In this document: positions 21,463-32,955 of the stretch, one piece after another
Position numbering within the stretch: the stretch's first letter is position 1
Layout: every line of letters begins with the position of its first letter
Assembly (NCBI RefSeq): GCF_013402915.1
Contig: NC_050721.1
Coordinates: 1 to 64,000, forward strand
DNA length: 64,000 nucleotides
Source of the DNA: Zygotorulaspora mrakii
Taxonomy: Eukaryota > Ascomycota > Saccharomycetes > Saccharomycetales > Saccharomycetaceae
Reading direction: 5' to 3'
Translations under genes and position numbers: made by a program
Notes under the pieces: generated by a model
Database searches by the model: none
Told to the model about the DNA's origin: nothing
What the model saw: only the letters and a program-made list of their open reading frames with translations

Positions 21463-23199
21463 CTACGGTAGACTATCTTCATTAGCACCTTCCTGAACAT
21501 TAACAATATATTCGTAAACAAATGCAATTGAGGTAAGGTGTGCTGATGCTGGGATTGTTTCATCAACCGAGTGAACTGTCTTCCATAAACCTTGAGGGAG
21601 AACATTTCCGAAGAATCGGTAGATATTTTTTGTCAAAGCCCAGTAATGTTTAGTGTCACTGTTGGCAGATATTGTGTTTGTTGTCACATAAACCTCGGCT
21701 TCAGAATTATTTCTCAGAAGACCATTTTGAAACACATTTTGAATAGTACCCGAAAAGATGTCCCACACTTGAGAACCTCCGGTAGGAGAATAAGGCGATG
21801 GTTCTAAGGGCTTGTATCCCGTGACAGTTATAGATCCAACATCTGTACATGGGATTACCTCTTCATCGGCTAAATATAGACCATAGCCGTACTTTTCAGC
21901 AACTTCTCTTGCGACACTCAAATCACTCTCTAAGACTTCTTGGACGGAAGATTGGATGTCTATTCTATGATTGACCAAAAATGTAGATACCTGAGGAAGT
22001 GCATTTGCCTTCATTCCTCCATGGAAAACGTCTACAGCTTGGGAGGTCCTTATCAGTTCTCTCATCTCCGGTCTTTGTGATATGAACTCGACAAGCTTCT
22101 TTCTTTCTTTTTCGTCGAAGCGTGCTTCAATAATAGCTTTTTTGAATTCGGTCGGTAAACTATTACTGTGCTCAGCCATGCAGACCAGAAAACCATAAAA
22201 TGGATTTTCTAGAGAGAATTCAAATTTGAAAGGCTTATTCTCCAAAGATGAGATTATCTCTGCTGCGACGCCGATTGTAGTATGTTCTGGGGGAATTGAA
22301 GAGTGACCACCGTTTCCGAGTACCGTAATATTCACATCAAGATATCCTTTCTCTTGTACCACGGGCGCTGCAATGAAAACGTTTTTAGAAATCTCAGCAA
22401 CCATGGATCCTTCATCAACAATCGAATAAATTCCATTATCACCATATCTTTCGTGCAAAAATTTTCCCATCGTACGGGCTCCGTGAAGACCTGCTGTTTC
22501 CTCGTCAAATCCCAACGCAACAATTACAGTTCGGGTGGGCTCAAATCCATCTTCAATCAATTGTTCTATAGCCGCCAGTTGGGCGACCAACAATGTTTTA
22601 CAGTCAAGAGCACCTCTACCATATATTAAATCACTTGAAGCATCATAATGTCCCGAAAATGGAGGATAAGTCCATTGAGAAACAGTTTCGGGATCAACTG
22701 GAACCACGTCTTGATGAGATGTTAACATCATAGGCTTCAATTTTTTGTCTTTCCCTTCCCATGTGAAGAGTAGGTTAACCTCATTAACTTTTTCAAGCTT
22801 CAAGTGCTTCGAGACCAAGGGAAAAGAGTTCACAAGATAATCATGAAGTTTGAAGAACTCGTGATAGTACTCAATATCTTCAGAAGGGCTTGGATTGTCG
22901 TCAAAAACCTCTGTTGGAATTTGGATGGCTCCTGCAAGTCTAGATATTGCTTTCTCTTTGAAATCAGGGCTTTCAAAAATCATCTTGATAGACTTATTAA
23001 ATTCAGGTAAAATTGGATCCATTCTGCCGCATTGCTCAATATAATCAACACCAATATGGTTGTGGTAGGACCAAGAAAACATATTGCTCAACGCACCTAC
23101 AATTAGCATTCCAGCACCAACGGCCATAGCCACCCTACGCTTGGAAATCAACTGATTGTACTTGGGAATGTTTCTCTCTGTTTTAGTATCTAATAGCAT
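21463..23199 (-). CDS. CPS1: Carboxypeptidase S (M20 metallopeptidase), copy 1
   Basis: This is an intact protein of 578 residues, close to the 576 of yeast CPS1. It has a short cytosolic N-terminus and a single signal anchor at about residues 23-40 (RRVAMAVGAGMLIVGALSNMF), as in the vacuolar enzyme. The M20 two-zinc site is visible: His162 in SHQDVVPVD, Asp199 in GRGALDCK, the general base and ligand pair in DEETAGLHGA (232-241), Asp262 in VDEGS, and a His in SDTKHYW near the C-terminus. The NGGHSSIP lid segment is also present. It releases C-terminal amino acids from peptides in the vacuole and serves peptide nitrogen recycling. It is transcribed divergently from the DAL5-like gene across a 647-bp shared promoter with GATA motifs. 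A second, different CPS1 lies at 53,027. Confidence 0.93.
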   Translation of the reverse strand: MLLDTKTERNIPKYNQLISKRRVAMAVGAGMLIVGALSNMFSWSYHNHIGVDYIEQCGRMDPILPEFNKSIKMIFESPDFKEKAISRLAGAIQIPTEVFDDNPSPSEDIEYYHEFFKLHDYLVNSFPLVSKHLKLEKVNEVNLLFTWEGKDKKLKPMMLTSHQDVVPVDPETVSQWTYPPFSGHYDASSDLIYGRGALDCKTLLVAQLAAIEQLIEDGFEPTRTVIVALGFDEETAGLHGARTMGKFLHERYGDNGIYSIVDEGSMVAEISKNVFIAAPVVQEKGYLDVNITVLGNGGHSSIPPEHTTIGVAAEIISSLENKPFKFEFSLENPFYGFLVCMAEHSNSLPTEFKKAIIEARFDEKERKKLVEFISQRPEMRELIRTSQAVDVFHGGMKANALPQVSTFLVNHRIDIQSSVQEVLESDLSVAREVAEKYGYGLYLADEEVIPCTDVGSITVTGYKPLEPSPYSPTGGSQVWDIFSGTIQNVFQNGLLRNNSEAEVYVTTNTISANSDTKHYWALTKNIYRFFGNVLPQGLWKTVHSVDETIPASAHLTSIAFVYEYIVNVQEGANEDSLP

Positions 23200-23846
23200 T
23201 GTTCAATTTCTATAATGGATTCCTGTAAGATGCTGTATGGTACTTGAAACCCACCGTCTACTCTATATATACTCAATTTTTAAGGCAAAAAGACAAAGTT
23301 TAGGCATACTGTTGTCTATGAGTTAACAAAATATTGATTAACTGCCTACAGAATGGGAATCATCATGATTGCAATGTTGCGGATCTTTAATCTTTAGGGT
23401 GATAAAGCGGAGGTATTTCTCAAAGTCGATGCGTTGAACTAGTAGATTTAAACCCTTACGTGCGGACGAGAAATCGAAATCAATTGATGCGGAGATCATC
23501 AAACACGAAGTTTCACGCCACAAACGGGATGGCAAGACTTAATTATACCGATACACTAAACTAAGTAGAAGATAACAAAACTGCAACAATGTAACAGATT
23601 CCCTCTGTAAAAATCGGTAAGACAATCTATCAATAATTATTGTGGCAGAGTAATCTTGGTGAGAGTGAATAAGCATGGTTATCAATATGTTATTGAATGC
23701 AAAGCCTTCATCTCGTATCTGCACTTAACTAGAGAGTTCAACGTTCCTTACAAACTCAGATAATTATATATTAAGCCTGCTTTTCGCATTTCAGTATCAT
23801 CCGTTGACTTAGTCACATAGTTGAACGACACAAGGAATCAAAGAAA
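23200..23846. promoter_or_regulatory. Shared CPS1/DAL5 promoter with GATAA motifs
   Basis: This divergent 647-bp spacer contains GATAA at 23,401-23,405, 23,571-23,575 and 23,759-23,763, and TTATC (GATAA on the minus strand) at 23,679-23,683. In S. cerevisiae, Gln3/Gat1 activate and Dal80/Gzf3 repress nitrogen genes through such cores upstream of DAL5 and others. Function here is inferred; single cores are common in AT-rich DNA. Confidence 0.5.
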
Positions 23847-25499
23847 ATGAAAGATCAGGTAAAAGTTGATTGCGCACCATCTCCCGTCGAGTCTTGTGAT
23901 TCAAATGGCTCGTTGTCCCTAGAAAAAAACCATGGGGGTGCTCCGTTGCACAATGATGAAAGTGAAGATGAACCAATTCAGACCATTTTATCAGCCCGGG
24001 GTAAACCAGTGAAAGTTTGGGCGGACTTTGATGATGCTATGGACCTTGCTGACAAAGCCAGTGATCTGGAGCTCACGCCTGAAGAGGATAAAAAACTCTG
24101 CAGAAAAATCGACCTGCATATGTTTCCCTTAATGTCGCTACTATACGCTATTCAGTATATGGACAAAACATCTAACGGTAATGCCGCAATTATGGGCTTA
24201 ATTACTGATCTTAAAATGGTTGGCGATCAATACTCTTGGGCCAGTTCAGCTTTCTACTTCGGTTATTTAGGCGGGTTGTTTGTACTACCCCCTTTACTGC
24301 AAAAGTCAAAATATTTCATGAAGACCTTAGCAGCCATTATTATTCTTTGGGGTATGGTTTTAACTGTTCATGCAGCACCTAATGTGAATTTCGCTTCATT
24401 TGTGTTTCTTCGCTGCCTCTTGGGGTTTTTAGAAAGTGCAATCACTCCTGCGTTCACAGTTATAACGGCTCAGTACTGGAGAAAAGAAGAACACTTCTTG
24501 CGAATCTGTATATGGTTCGGATTCAACGGTTTTGGTGCCATTTGGGGTTGCTCCATAGCATATGGTTTATTTATAAGAGCAGATGTCTATTCAATTCCTG
24601 CTTGGAAGATTGTGTTCATTGTCAACGGTTGCATCACCGTGTTCGTGGGTTTCTTGATGTTATTTATCCTTCCGGACGCTCCTCAAAAGGCCTGGTTCCT
24701 ATCTAAGCGGGAAAAGCTTTTATTGATTTTAAGGATTAAGGGAAACCAGCAAGGTTTCGGTAACCATCATATCAAGAAACATCAAATATGGGAGGCATTC
24801 AGGGACCTAAGGACGTGGATATATTTTTTTTACGCTATAAGCGCCTCCATTCCCAATGGTGGTATAACAAATTTTCAGACAATTTTACTGCATGGCGATT
24901 TCGAATACACAACAAAGCAGACATTGGTGATTTCAATCGCTATTTCTTTTGTTTCGTGGCTAGGAGTTCCGCTATTTGGTTATGCTTCAAGTTACTATCT
25001 TAAAAAGAAATCCAAGTATTTAGGGAGCTGTCTAATTTGGTCAATTATATCTTTGGTCATTGTGTTACTTGGGGTTTGTCTCTTAGCATTTCTCGAAAGC
25101 AGCAAACAAGGAAGACTAGCAGGTTTGGTCTTTATTTTATTGTCACCCGTTGCTCTAATTTCCGTATTAGCTAATATATCTGCAAATACTCTCGGTTATA
25201 CAAAAAAATGGACTGTCATGTCCATTATGCTTATCGGTTACTGCGCCGGTAATATAGCAGGTCCCCATACTTTTATAGAATCGCAGGCTCCTCACTATCA
25301 GGGTGCTAAGGTAACCCTCGTAGTGTGTTTCGCTGTCGGAATCGCTCTTTTGACAGGACTCTACATCTTGAACGTGTCAGAAAATAAAAAGAGAGACAGA
25401 TATGCAATGGAAAACACAATGGAGGAAAACGCCATTCAAAATATAGAGTTCGCTGATTTGACAGATTTCGAAAATCCGTTGTTCAGATACACATTATAG
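23847..25499 (+). CDS. DAL5: Allantoate/dipeptide-type permease, DAL5 family, copy 1
   Basis: This is an intact MFS protein of 550 residues (anion:cation symporter family). An acidic cytosolic N-terminus leads into LTPEEDKKLCRKIDLHMFPLM, the sequence that precedes the first helix in DAL5. Further family marks are YAIQYMDKTSNGNAAIMGL, GDQYSWASSAFYFGYL, QQGFGNHHIKKHQIWEAF in the central loop, SIPNGGITNFQTILL, and the C-terminus ending FADLTDFENPLFRYTL-like (here EFADLTDFENPLFRYTL). Twelve membrane segments are expected. Yeast Dal5 imports allantoate, ureidosuccinate and some dipeptides at the plasma membrane. The close pairing with CPS1 fits uptake and hydrolysis of peptides, but this is inference. 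It is distinct from the second copy at 60,338. Confidence 0.9.
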   Translation: MKDQVKVDCAPSPVESCDSNGSLSLEKNHGGAPLHNDESEDEPIQTILSARGKPVKVWADFDDAMDLADKASDLELTPEEDKKLCRKIDLHMFPLMSLLYAIQYMDKTSNGNAAIMGLITDLKMVGDQYSWASSAFYFGYLGGLFVLPPLLQKSKYFMKTLAAIIILWGMVLTVHAAPNVNFASFVFLRCLLGFLESAITPAFTVITAQYWRKEEHFLRICIWFGFNGFGAIWGCSIAYGLFIRADVYSIPAWKIVFIVNGCITVFVGFLMLFILPDAPQKAWFLSKREKLLLILRIKGNQQGFGNHHIKKHQIWEAFRDLRTWIYFFYAISASIPNGGITNFQTILLHGDFEYTTKQTLVISIAISFVSWLGVPLFGYASSYYLKKKSKYLGSCLIWSIISLVIVLLGVCLLAFLESSKQGRLAGLVFILLSPVALISVLANISANTLGYTKKWTVMSIMLIGYCAGNIAGPHTFIESQAPHYQGAKVTLVVCFAVGIALLTGLYILNVSENKKRDRYAMENTMEENAIQNIEFADLTDFENPLFRYTL

Positions 25500-26268
25500 A
25501 AATCTTTAAGAGTTAAGTTAGCGGTCTGCTATTGAGACATTTCTAGTCATTTTCAACTTGTCTGCTGAAGCAATACTAAGGAACTGAATAGAGATATTTC
25601 TGGTCCAGTCTGATCTGTTCAAATTGTATGGTACGGCACTTGACCATTGTTTTATGTAGGCGAAGTTTCTCCCTATCTATCTATAATTACTTGTTACTTA
25701 TTTCTTTTCATCCTTATACGTTTATGAATTGAATTATAATGTACAATAATACGTTCAGACAAGACCTTGGACCTGCATGAAAAGCACCAATCACGTTTCT
25801 AGTTGTGATACAGTCACGAATGGTTCACACAGATTTTTATGTATAAAGCTTTGAAAGTCAATTTATATCTAACTCAACTCATGTGAATTACTCCAATCGA
25901 GTAAACATAATACTTAAAGTAGTGGGCAGAGTTTTTGCATGAGTAATTAATTTTCAAAGGTGAGGCAACTTTACATGATGGATTGCACACCTGATGTGAA
26001 AAGTATAGCACGTTGAAAAGTATCGATGAACCTCCGAATGACGAGTTTATCACACACCATAGATGCAGATCTCATCTTTTGAGCTACTATTGCATAGCCC
26101 TCATCCATATGACGTTTTTGTTTACGAATTTTCAAATGCTTTCCGCAAAAATTCAGAGCGCAGCTTCAAAATTGAGACATTGCTTTGATTCATGATCTTT
26201 AAGGTGCCTAAAAAGATATACGAGATATGTTGACTCAAAATTCCGAAGTTATAACTGTAACAAAACTT
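25500..26268. other. Convergent spacer between DAL5 copy 1 and Zn2Cys6 gene
   Basis: This is AT-rich 3'-flanking DNA of two converging genes. A plus-strand frame of 60 codons (26,013-26,195) has no recognisable feature. Confidence 0.6.
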
Positions 26269-28047
26269 TCACCTGGTCGACTGAGCAACATTCGCCTTTA
26301 CAACAGCGGAACAAGTTGTATCGCAAGAGCCTCTTCCTTTGCACAATGTTCTTTCCTTTATTTCAACTATTTTTCGAAAAAGTTCACGGAGTACAGGTGG
26401 CCAAAGGCACTCTATTTGCTGCAGGGCATCGCAGCATTTCTCCAATAAAGTAGCACGTATATCACCAGAAATGTAATCAATCGAATCACAAGTTGTGTAA
26501 CGCTCCTTGTGACTCAAATTAGAGAAATTAATGCCCTCAGTAGGATAAGTTTCCAAGTTTGATATTACTATAAGAATGGCTTCAAGTGGATACGTGTTTC
26601 TCGCAAACCAAAGACAGCCTCGCCCCGAGTTCGGTAACTGAGAAATCAGGATGAAAGATTCATTCATCAATAGTAAAGACTGAATGAGAAGCTCCTTGTG
26701 GTGACAGCTAAGATCCACCAGCTTTTCTTGATCGCTCGTCTCGACAATGATTTTCATAACAACAAGGAAATACGCTGCTCTTCTAAGGAACAGCTGGTTT
26801 CCAGCCTTTACGAAATCCTTATCAGATGTCGGTAAATATTGTGAATCTGAAATCTTCTCATTTATTGACTTGACTACTCTTTGAACTTTCTTGAAATCTT
26901 TCTTCAATTTCCTGACGTCATGTGCACTCGGGCCATTGATCTTGTTTAGTGACGTTCTAGAACGGGCACATATCCTAGCACTAAAAAACCTAGCGAAAAA
27001 CGCTAAAACATGCACACTCTCAGGTAGTGCATCTGATATCTCAGTGATTTCGCTAACGCGAGGATCGACTTGGGTTGGAAGTCCATGATAGACAGATACC
27101 AACGAATCAAGGTACGTGACAAATCCATATAATATTTCCTTCAATGGCTTCTCAGGGAGTTGGGAAGTTTTCCTATGAAGACCTGCCATTTGGCAATAAC
27201 GTTGGAGAGTTGAAATGGCAGCAGCAAGTCCATAGCAATTGAGAGATGATACGTAGTACATCAAGCCCAAAGACGAAATTGCCGGGATTGAAGGGCAAAT
27301 GTCAGTCTTCAGCAAATATCTTATATTTTCCACGCATTCGAAATATTCCATTTTATGTCTATCTAAATCCGAACTGGCAAAATCTGGAGGCCCATGATAT
27401 AAAGAGTTCAGTTGAATTGAGACGCAGCTTGAAAAAAACACTCCAAACATTAGAATCAATGCGTTCAGATCTGAAAAAGAATATGGCTCCTCCCAATATG
27501 TTTTCCACTTCAGTAAGAAGTCATCTCGATCAATAATTGGAACTAAAGGAAAGATTTCACTGAAAAAATGAGAAATGAAATGATCACCAAGTTCCTTCGC
27601 GGGTATTTTCGCTTTGAGCTGCCGAAGACTCAATATTTTGGTAGTGAACCTCGAAAAGTCGAAAACATCATTGACACCTGAATTGCCTTGCGTGATGGTG
27701 AAAGTATCGTCCAACTTTGAAAACAGACCGTAAAATGGAAAGTGATTTGTAGGAATAAAAACTGAGACTTCACCAGTGAGGTTGGTGACTATCTGAAAGT
27801 TATTGCTCGTTGTTTTATTGTTAGCTTCAACGAGAAAGTGGAGGGTGGAGCTGTCCTCTGAACTATTCGATACCAAAGCACTCTTTTTGAGACCAGCTCT
27901 TGTTGGGTATAAACAAATGATACCAAGTCTTGTGCAACGCTCACATTTGGGCTTGTCTTTATCGCACTTTCGCTTACCTGCGATGCACCTTTCGCATGAC
28001 TTCACTTCCCTGTTTCTGGTTATACGCCTGCGTCCTGATTTGTTCAT
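26269..28047 (-). CDS. Zn2Cys6 transcription factor, next to CPS1/DAL5 pair
   Basis: This is an intact protein of 592 residues. The N-terminus has a binuclear zinc cluster with Cys18, 21, 28, 35, 38 and 45 (C-X2-C-X6-C-X6-C-X2-C-X6-C), preceded by a basic stretch GRRRITRNREVK. The middle contains an Asp/Phe-rich region and the helical fungal regulator domain (LISHFFSEIFPLVPIIDRDDFLLKWKTYW and YYVSSLNCYGLAAAISTLQRYCQMAGLHRK). Such proteins bind CGG-containing motifs in the nucleus and often control neighbouring genes. It lies tail to tail with DAL5 copy 1, so it may regulate the CPS1/DAL5 pair; that is inference. No closer identity can be assigned. Confidence 0.9.
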   Translation of the reverse strand: MNKSGRRRITRNREVKSCERCIAGKRKCDKDKPKCERCTRLGIICLYPTRAGLKKSALVSNSSEDSSTLHFLVEANNKTTSNNFQIVTNLTGEVSVFIPTNHFPFYGLFSKLDDTFTITQGNSGVNDVFDFSRFTTKILSLRQLKAKIPAKELGDHFISHFFSEIFPLVPIIDRDDFLLKWKTYWEEPYSFSDLNALILMFGVFFSSCVSIQLNSLYHGPPDFASSDLDRHKMEYFECVENIRYLLKTDICPSIPAISSLGLMYYVSSLNCYGLAAAISTLQRYCQMAGLHRKTSQLPEKPLKEILYGFVTYLDSLVSVYHGLPTQVDPRVSEITEISDALPESVHVLAFFARFFSARICARSRTSLNKINGPSAHDVRKLKKDFKKVQRVVKSINEKISDSQYLPTSDKDFVKAGNQLFLRRAAYFLVVMKIIVETSDQEKLVDLSCHHKELLIQSLLLMNESFILISQLPNSGRGCLWFARNTYPLEAILIVISNLETYPTEGINFSNLSHKERYTTCDSIDYISGDIRATLLEKCCDALQQIECLWPPVLRELFRKIVEIKERTLCKGRGSCDTTCSAVVKANVAQSTR

Positions 28048-28693
28048 AATCGCTATCGCGAAATCATTTACTTAGCAGACGCTAAGCGAAACAGTTGTAG
28101 AAGAAATCCCAAGTATATAAGTCAACCCCTCTGCTCCACTCGTTAGTTCCTATCTGCGTAAAAAGTCAAACATTCAGAAAATCAATCTGTTTCGCAACTC
28201 TCTCCTGGAAAAAATCGGCGCACGCTTTCTTCTCGCTTAAAACTCCTATCTGGGCGCAGTGATAAATAGATTTACACAATGCTTGAATCATATCGCTAAA
28301 AATGATGTACGGGATGATCAGTATCTTGGTAAATATGGTGTAGAGGAGCATTCCTAGTGATAGTCAGTGGCCTGAGCTAAGATCTTCATACATTGGGTTT
28401 TCACAATGCATGTCTCATCTCGTTGTACTCTTCTTTTAGTTAGTCAATTCAAAGTTTCCCTATTCTCTCATTCAAAAACTGAGCACTTAGCATGTATTCA
28501 TTGACTTCTAATTTCATCCTCAAAAGATAAACTTTTGCTATCAAACTCCTTGAAAAAAGAAGCAAGTTACTCACCCACACAGTAGAGTCCATCACTAACT
28601 CGTCCGATTGAAATTGGAACATACTCTTTAAGAATAGTTACATGTTTCTTACTATCTAGTGATTTTTTGCCAATAAATATTAACTAAAAAAAC
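28048..28693. other. Upstream region of Zn2Cys6 gene, no gene seen
   Basis: Only a 61-codon minus frame (28,166-28,351) occurs, without recognisable features. The region ends at the presumed edge of the second hAT element. Confidence 0.5.
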
Positions 28694-31600
28694 TTGTATT
28701 CGTGTATTACGAATACAATCAGAGAATCATTAGGTTAGCAGGATAAGAACCATCCTTACCGTATGTAAGACTCTTTAAGACAGAGTGCTACTTACACAGG
28801 TGATTGAAAACCCTGTTGATTACTCGAGTTCATCGATAAAATCAGAATCCGATTCGACAAAAATTGGCTCGCAGTCATCATTACGCTCGGACGCAAAAAA
28901 CATCGAGTTCCCAACTCTATACATGTCACTTTCATCGTCTTCTATCCATTGCTCAAACGGTATATCATTCACCAGGGGCAAGTTGTTGCCTAGTCCGAAG
29001 CACTTCAATCGATTACGAAGATTCATAGTGCACTTCAAATTGGTGCTTGAGAGTGAAAACCTGTTCTCTAGTACTCTTTTACTAATGGAGAAACACCTTT
29101 CGACGTCTGCTGTTGAGAGTTTTCTGTGGTAAAGGGACATAGCCAAGTTAAAAAGATTAGGATATCTGTCTTGAGTATCTAGCCAATAGTCGAGATAATC
29201 AATGTCAGCATCGATAAGCTCTTCCAGGTACAATTCCCTTTCCGTTTTCACATTCCTCTCAATGATACGAGTCATCTGCTTATGTTTCCTAGGTAGATTT
29301 TTTTAGAATTTTGTACACTTTTTCTCTTGATCCTAAGGGTTTTTTAGTTGGTGTTTCTCGATGGTGCTGGTTTCCGTTGCGGTTTCTTTTTGGACTCGAG
29401 AAATGGGACAGGTATCCTGCCATATATCTATTTGCAACCTCGAGAATATGCTGGTAAGACTCTTCATCAAAATTACTCATTAAAATTTCTGTCTTGCAAT
29501 ATGATTGAAGGTGTGCGATCCAGTATCCAGGCTCAGCGAAAGCAATATCTAGATACTTCTTGAACTTTGGATATGCATTCTCATTGGCAAAAAGGACTTC
29601 GTTTCTCACGCCATCCTCGACATCCCGCAAATGGCCTTTTTCCAAACTTGTGTTTCTTAAATGCCTTTCATCTGTTGACCAGCTCTTTACTTGCTTGCAG
29701 GTTTAGAAAAAAGCATCGATTTGCATATAATACTCAATGCCATTCGGAAGTGTATTGAGCTGATCGTCTTGTAAAAGCAATGTGTATTCGTAGAAAATTC
29801 GAGCAACCCGAAGGAAAAAGATGATGGTCTTCATCTCATTTGGCTCGTAGCAAAATACCTCTAAGTCCTCCGGCATTAGCTGATACTTGCTATCTAAGCC
29901 ATGATCGAATTAGGAATTTCGAATAGGACCTGTTAGTTTCAATAATATAGAAAGCTGGCGATAACAAACAAGAACCTGGTATCGCTGTGCATTGCTATAG
30001 TTCTTGATGTGTACTCTGTCAGCTTACTTCTTATAAAAGCATTGATTTTCATCAGAAAAGCTAGTCGATCAATTCTGGATAATAATGGTTTCTGCGACTT
30101 TTCGAACGCTGCCATTATATCAAAAGACTCCGTTCAAAACATGATTCATGCACCGTACTTTTATCAAGCCTCCTTCCTTGTTTACGCCTGGGGCACCCCT
30201 TATATCATTTTCAAGATCGTTTAGCGTCAATATATTGTTGCTCTCATTATCGACAGTAATGCTACTGATTTTATGCGCAATTGAAAACTTACCTAATGTA
30301 TTGAGGAAGGCTTGTTTTGAATTGTTCCCCGTATGTCTCACGTGGCTTAAACCCACGACTTCAATGACATGAGCATTTGGAAATCCATTTGTGATCACAT
30401 CGTGAATTGGCAGTTTCCGTTCGTATCTAGCTAAATTCGGACAGAAAAAAACAATAACTGCAAGATAGCTCCTTTGATTCGAGGATGTCCACATACCTAA
30501 CAAAACGTTCTAGTTAAAAGAGGTTGCCAAAACGTCCCGCATTTGATGATTGAACTCCTCATCATACTTTATCATCAAATTTACCAACCCTTTTCGCGAG
30601 CGGATATAGTCGCCATTCCTAACATACGCGCTGTATAGTAGTTTCTTGTATGCAGGGGCCTCAGCTGTACTAAATTGAATGATGGTCTCAATGAAAAAAT
30701 TTAGTAGTGTTATTTTGAGCTCATTCACAGACATGAAGTGCAGTAGTTCTTTTCTGAATGCGAAGGGTTTGCAATTCGTCGAAATCACGCCTTTAAAATC
30801 AGTTATTTGTGGTTGCATATTCCTCAATTTGTTCTGAAACAACTCAAAATCGCCCTTGTGGTTTCGCCTGAGATGGGCAATAATATTAGAAGAAGTAGTA
30901 TTGCCATCGTGAGAGAACAAATGTTCGCAATCACTATGTTTACAGATTGCATATGGTTCTTCTGCAGTATATTTAGTAACCCACATACCATATGGCGTCC
31001 CCTGAGCCTAACATCAAAGTTCTTTCCTTATATTTTTCTCCCAAAAGAGAGCTATCTGCACTGGGGTGGATGCTGGGTTTTTCGAAAGGATTGAATGAAA
31101 ACTCATCAAAGCGGAAGTTGTACTTTTTTCTGAAGGCCTCTTCTGCAGTGGAAGGGCTGCAATCATTTCTTTCTTTGCTTGAACATATTCCAGTCTGGGC
31201 GTCGCTTTCCTCATAATAATCAGAATCATTATGGCAATAAAAATAACTCCGGTCTAAGGGACTTATCATGCGGTTTCGGACCATAGCGCAGGGCGCCAGG
31301 ATAAAAATTTATTATCTGATTCACACTTGTTGTCCCTAAGCTTCCTGACATGCTCTGGATTGTAACGCCCTTATTTCCATTAGAAAAGATCGGAAGACCC
31401 ACCCTATGATCGATTTCTAAAGATCCCTTTGAGGCTGGACTAAGAATATGCTGCCTTACTTCGAGCGGATTTTGTTGTCCGCATGGCTCTGCCTGTTCAG
31501 ATTCCTTATTCGCCGGCAACCTTGTATCATTACCAGAATTGTCCAGTACATTCTCTTCAAGTCTAGGTTCGGCAGAGACACCCTCTACTTCATTTCCATT

Positions 31601-31979
31601 GTTGTCCCCTTTTAAGCTTGCGGTATCACCTGAAATGTTGTCGGGTGTTCAGGGACTACTGTTTCAGTGCAGCTAAGGCCTTCAATCGAATCACGCCTCC
31701 TTTGCTCATTTTTATATTGAGCACCATTGTTGAGCTGCTAATAATTTTGCCTATTCCTATCTCTTAAATTATACATTGAAGTGCTAAAAGACTGTTTTTT
31801 AACCTCAAATCATTACCAATATGTAAAATGCAAGTTATCATTACACAGCTTTTCACGCGTTTGAGTCTTAGTTATAATATGTATCCGTCAGTTGTATTCG
31901 TTCCATTCCGCTAAAAAAAAGTAAGTACTGTCAAGAATATATTCGTCATGAAGTACGTAGTATTTGTGAGTGTATTCGT
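28694..31979 (-). mobile_element. Second hAT element, hAT-2, approximate limits
   Basis: Limits are approximate. Near the left end an inverted pair TTGTATTCGT (28,694-28,703) and ACGAATACAA (28,709-28,718) occurs. Near the right end TTGTATTCGT recurs at 31,892-31,901, with TGTATTCGT at 31,971-31,979 and further ATTCGT cores in between. Clusters of short motifs at both ends are typical transposase-binding subterminal repeats of hAT elements. I could not identify terminal inverted repeats or an 8-bp duplication. The element belongs to a different family from hAT-1, since neither end motifs nor transposase sequence agree. Confidence 0.5.
28820..31640 (-). pseudogene. hAT-2 transposase, heavily broken
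   Basis: Minus-strand fragments give the transposase in order. An N-terminal Ser/Asn/Gln-rich part lies at 31,229-31,519, followed by a BED-type zinc finger (CKHSDCEHLF, then NIIAHLRRNHKG) at 30,510-30,986. Core segments at 30,120-30,503 include WTSSNQRSYLAV, VGLSHVRHTGNNSKQ, ITVDNESNN and RCMNHVLNGVF. A middle part lies at 29,289-29,645, and the C-terminal dimerisation domain at 28,820-29,275 (LSTADVERCFSISKRVL, then NLRNRLKCFGLG). Stops and frameshifts separate all the pieces; the part around 29,650-30,120 is the most eroded. More decayed than hAT-1, it is probably an older insertion. Confidence 0.8.
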
Positions 31980-32461
31980 TATTCGTCCCCCAGTGCTGGC
32001 TAATAGCATCTCTCTGAACATTATACGCGGCAATTTCGTTCCTCCTTGGAGTACGTATAAAGTTTTCTTCCTGGAATATGCGAATGATCTTATCTTGACA
32101 AGCAATTAACATACTTTTTACTATCTTTCAGCTCCTATACCTAAATCTATGAAATGAGCAAGCAATTAAGTTATGGAAATTTTGGCTGATTTTGGTTTTT
32201 ATGTAAATACTTCAATTTCTTGCCATTTCTTAATTCAAGCAGGTTGGTGAGAGTGAATTGAAGTATTTAAGTTCCGTTTCATATAGAATCTTCCAGGCGT
32301 AAATGGGCTATGGGACCTGCTTTTCCTAGTAAGCTTTTATTTGTAGAACTAGTTCTCTATTTTTCTTTCTGATGTCAAGACAGCTCTGGTGTTAACAGAA
32401 AAGCAGTTTATACACTGCCATTAGCTAGAAGAATGTGATATCTTACAGGTCAAACCATCGA
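31980..32461. other. No gene; short minus-strand frames only
   Basis: Two overlapping minus-strand frames ending at about 32,112 are of unknown origin and probably belong to the transposon edge. Nothing else is recognisable up to LTR-like copy B. Confidence 0.45.
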
Positions 32462-32955
32462 ATATTTGGAAGAAAGATTTTCTTCGGAGTTGTGGATAGT
32501 GACCTGGTTAGACATTGATAATAATAACATGGTGTTCGGTTTAGAGATATATAAGCCCTTGTTTCTTATTTGATAAAGTGGAATAAAGCTAATTGAACTT
32601 AGATTAATATCTGGAAAAAACGTCAGTATTCATACCTAACATTTTGCACCTATTGAACCATAAGAGAGGACGACGATTGAAGCATTTTCATCGTCATCAC
32701 ACCATTTCTAGTCCCATAGAACCCACAGTACAACTGTTATTTCGTCTTCATTCCATAGACTCCTTCGTAGTCAGATTCCTGAATTGTAAACGTCTCGCGA
32801 TAGATTATCATCCGATATCTTTCCAGTAACGATTGACATTCTGTTAGGGTTTCATCTGACTTCGTTTATTTTGTTTTACAGACCAATTGTCTTGTTTCTG
32901 ATGCTTATAAGTCATCTCTTTAATATATCTTACAATATCCATTTATATTTCAACA
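32462..32955 (+). repeat. LTR-like dispersed repeat, copy B
   Basis: It is highly similar to copy C at 39,228-39,731 over its length. Identical stretches include CACACCATTTCTAGTCCCAT, CATAGACTCCTTCGTAGTCA and AACGTCTCGCGATAGATTAT. It ends in ATATTTCAACA (32,945-32,955), the usual 3' terminus of yeast LTRs. The very next base begins homology to the guanidinobutyrase-family pseudogene, so the repeat was inserted into, or recombined within, that gene. The 5' end is approximate; no 5-bp target duplication was found. Confidence 0.7.
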
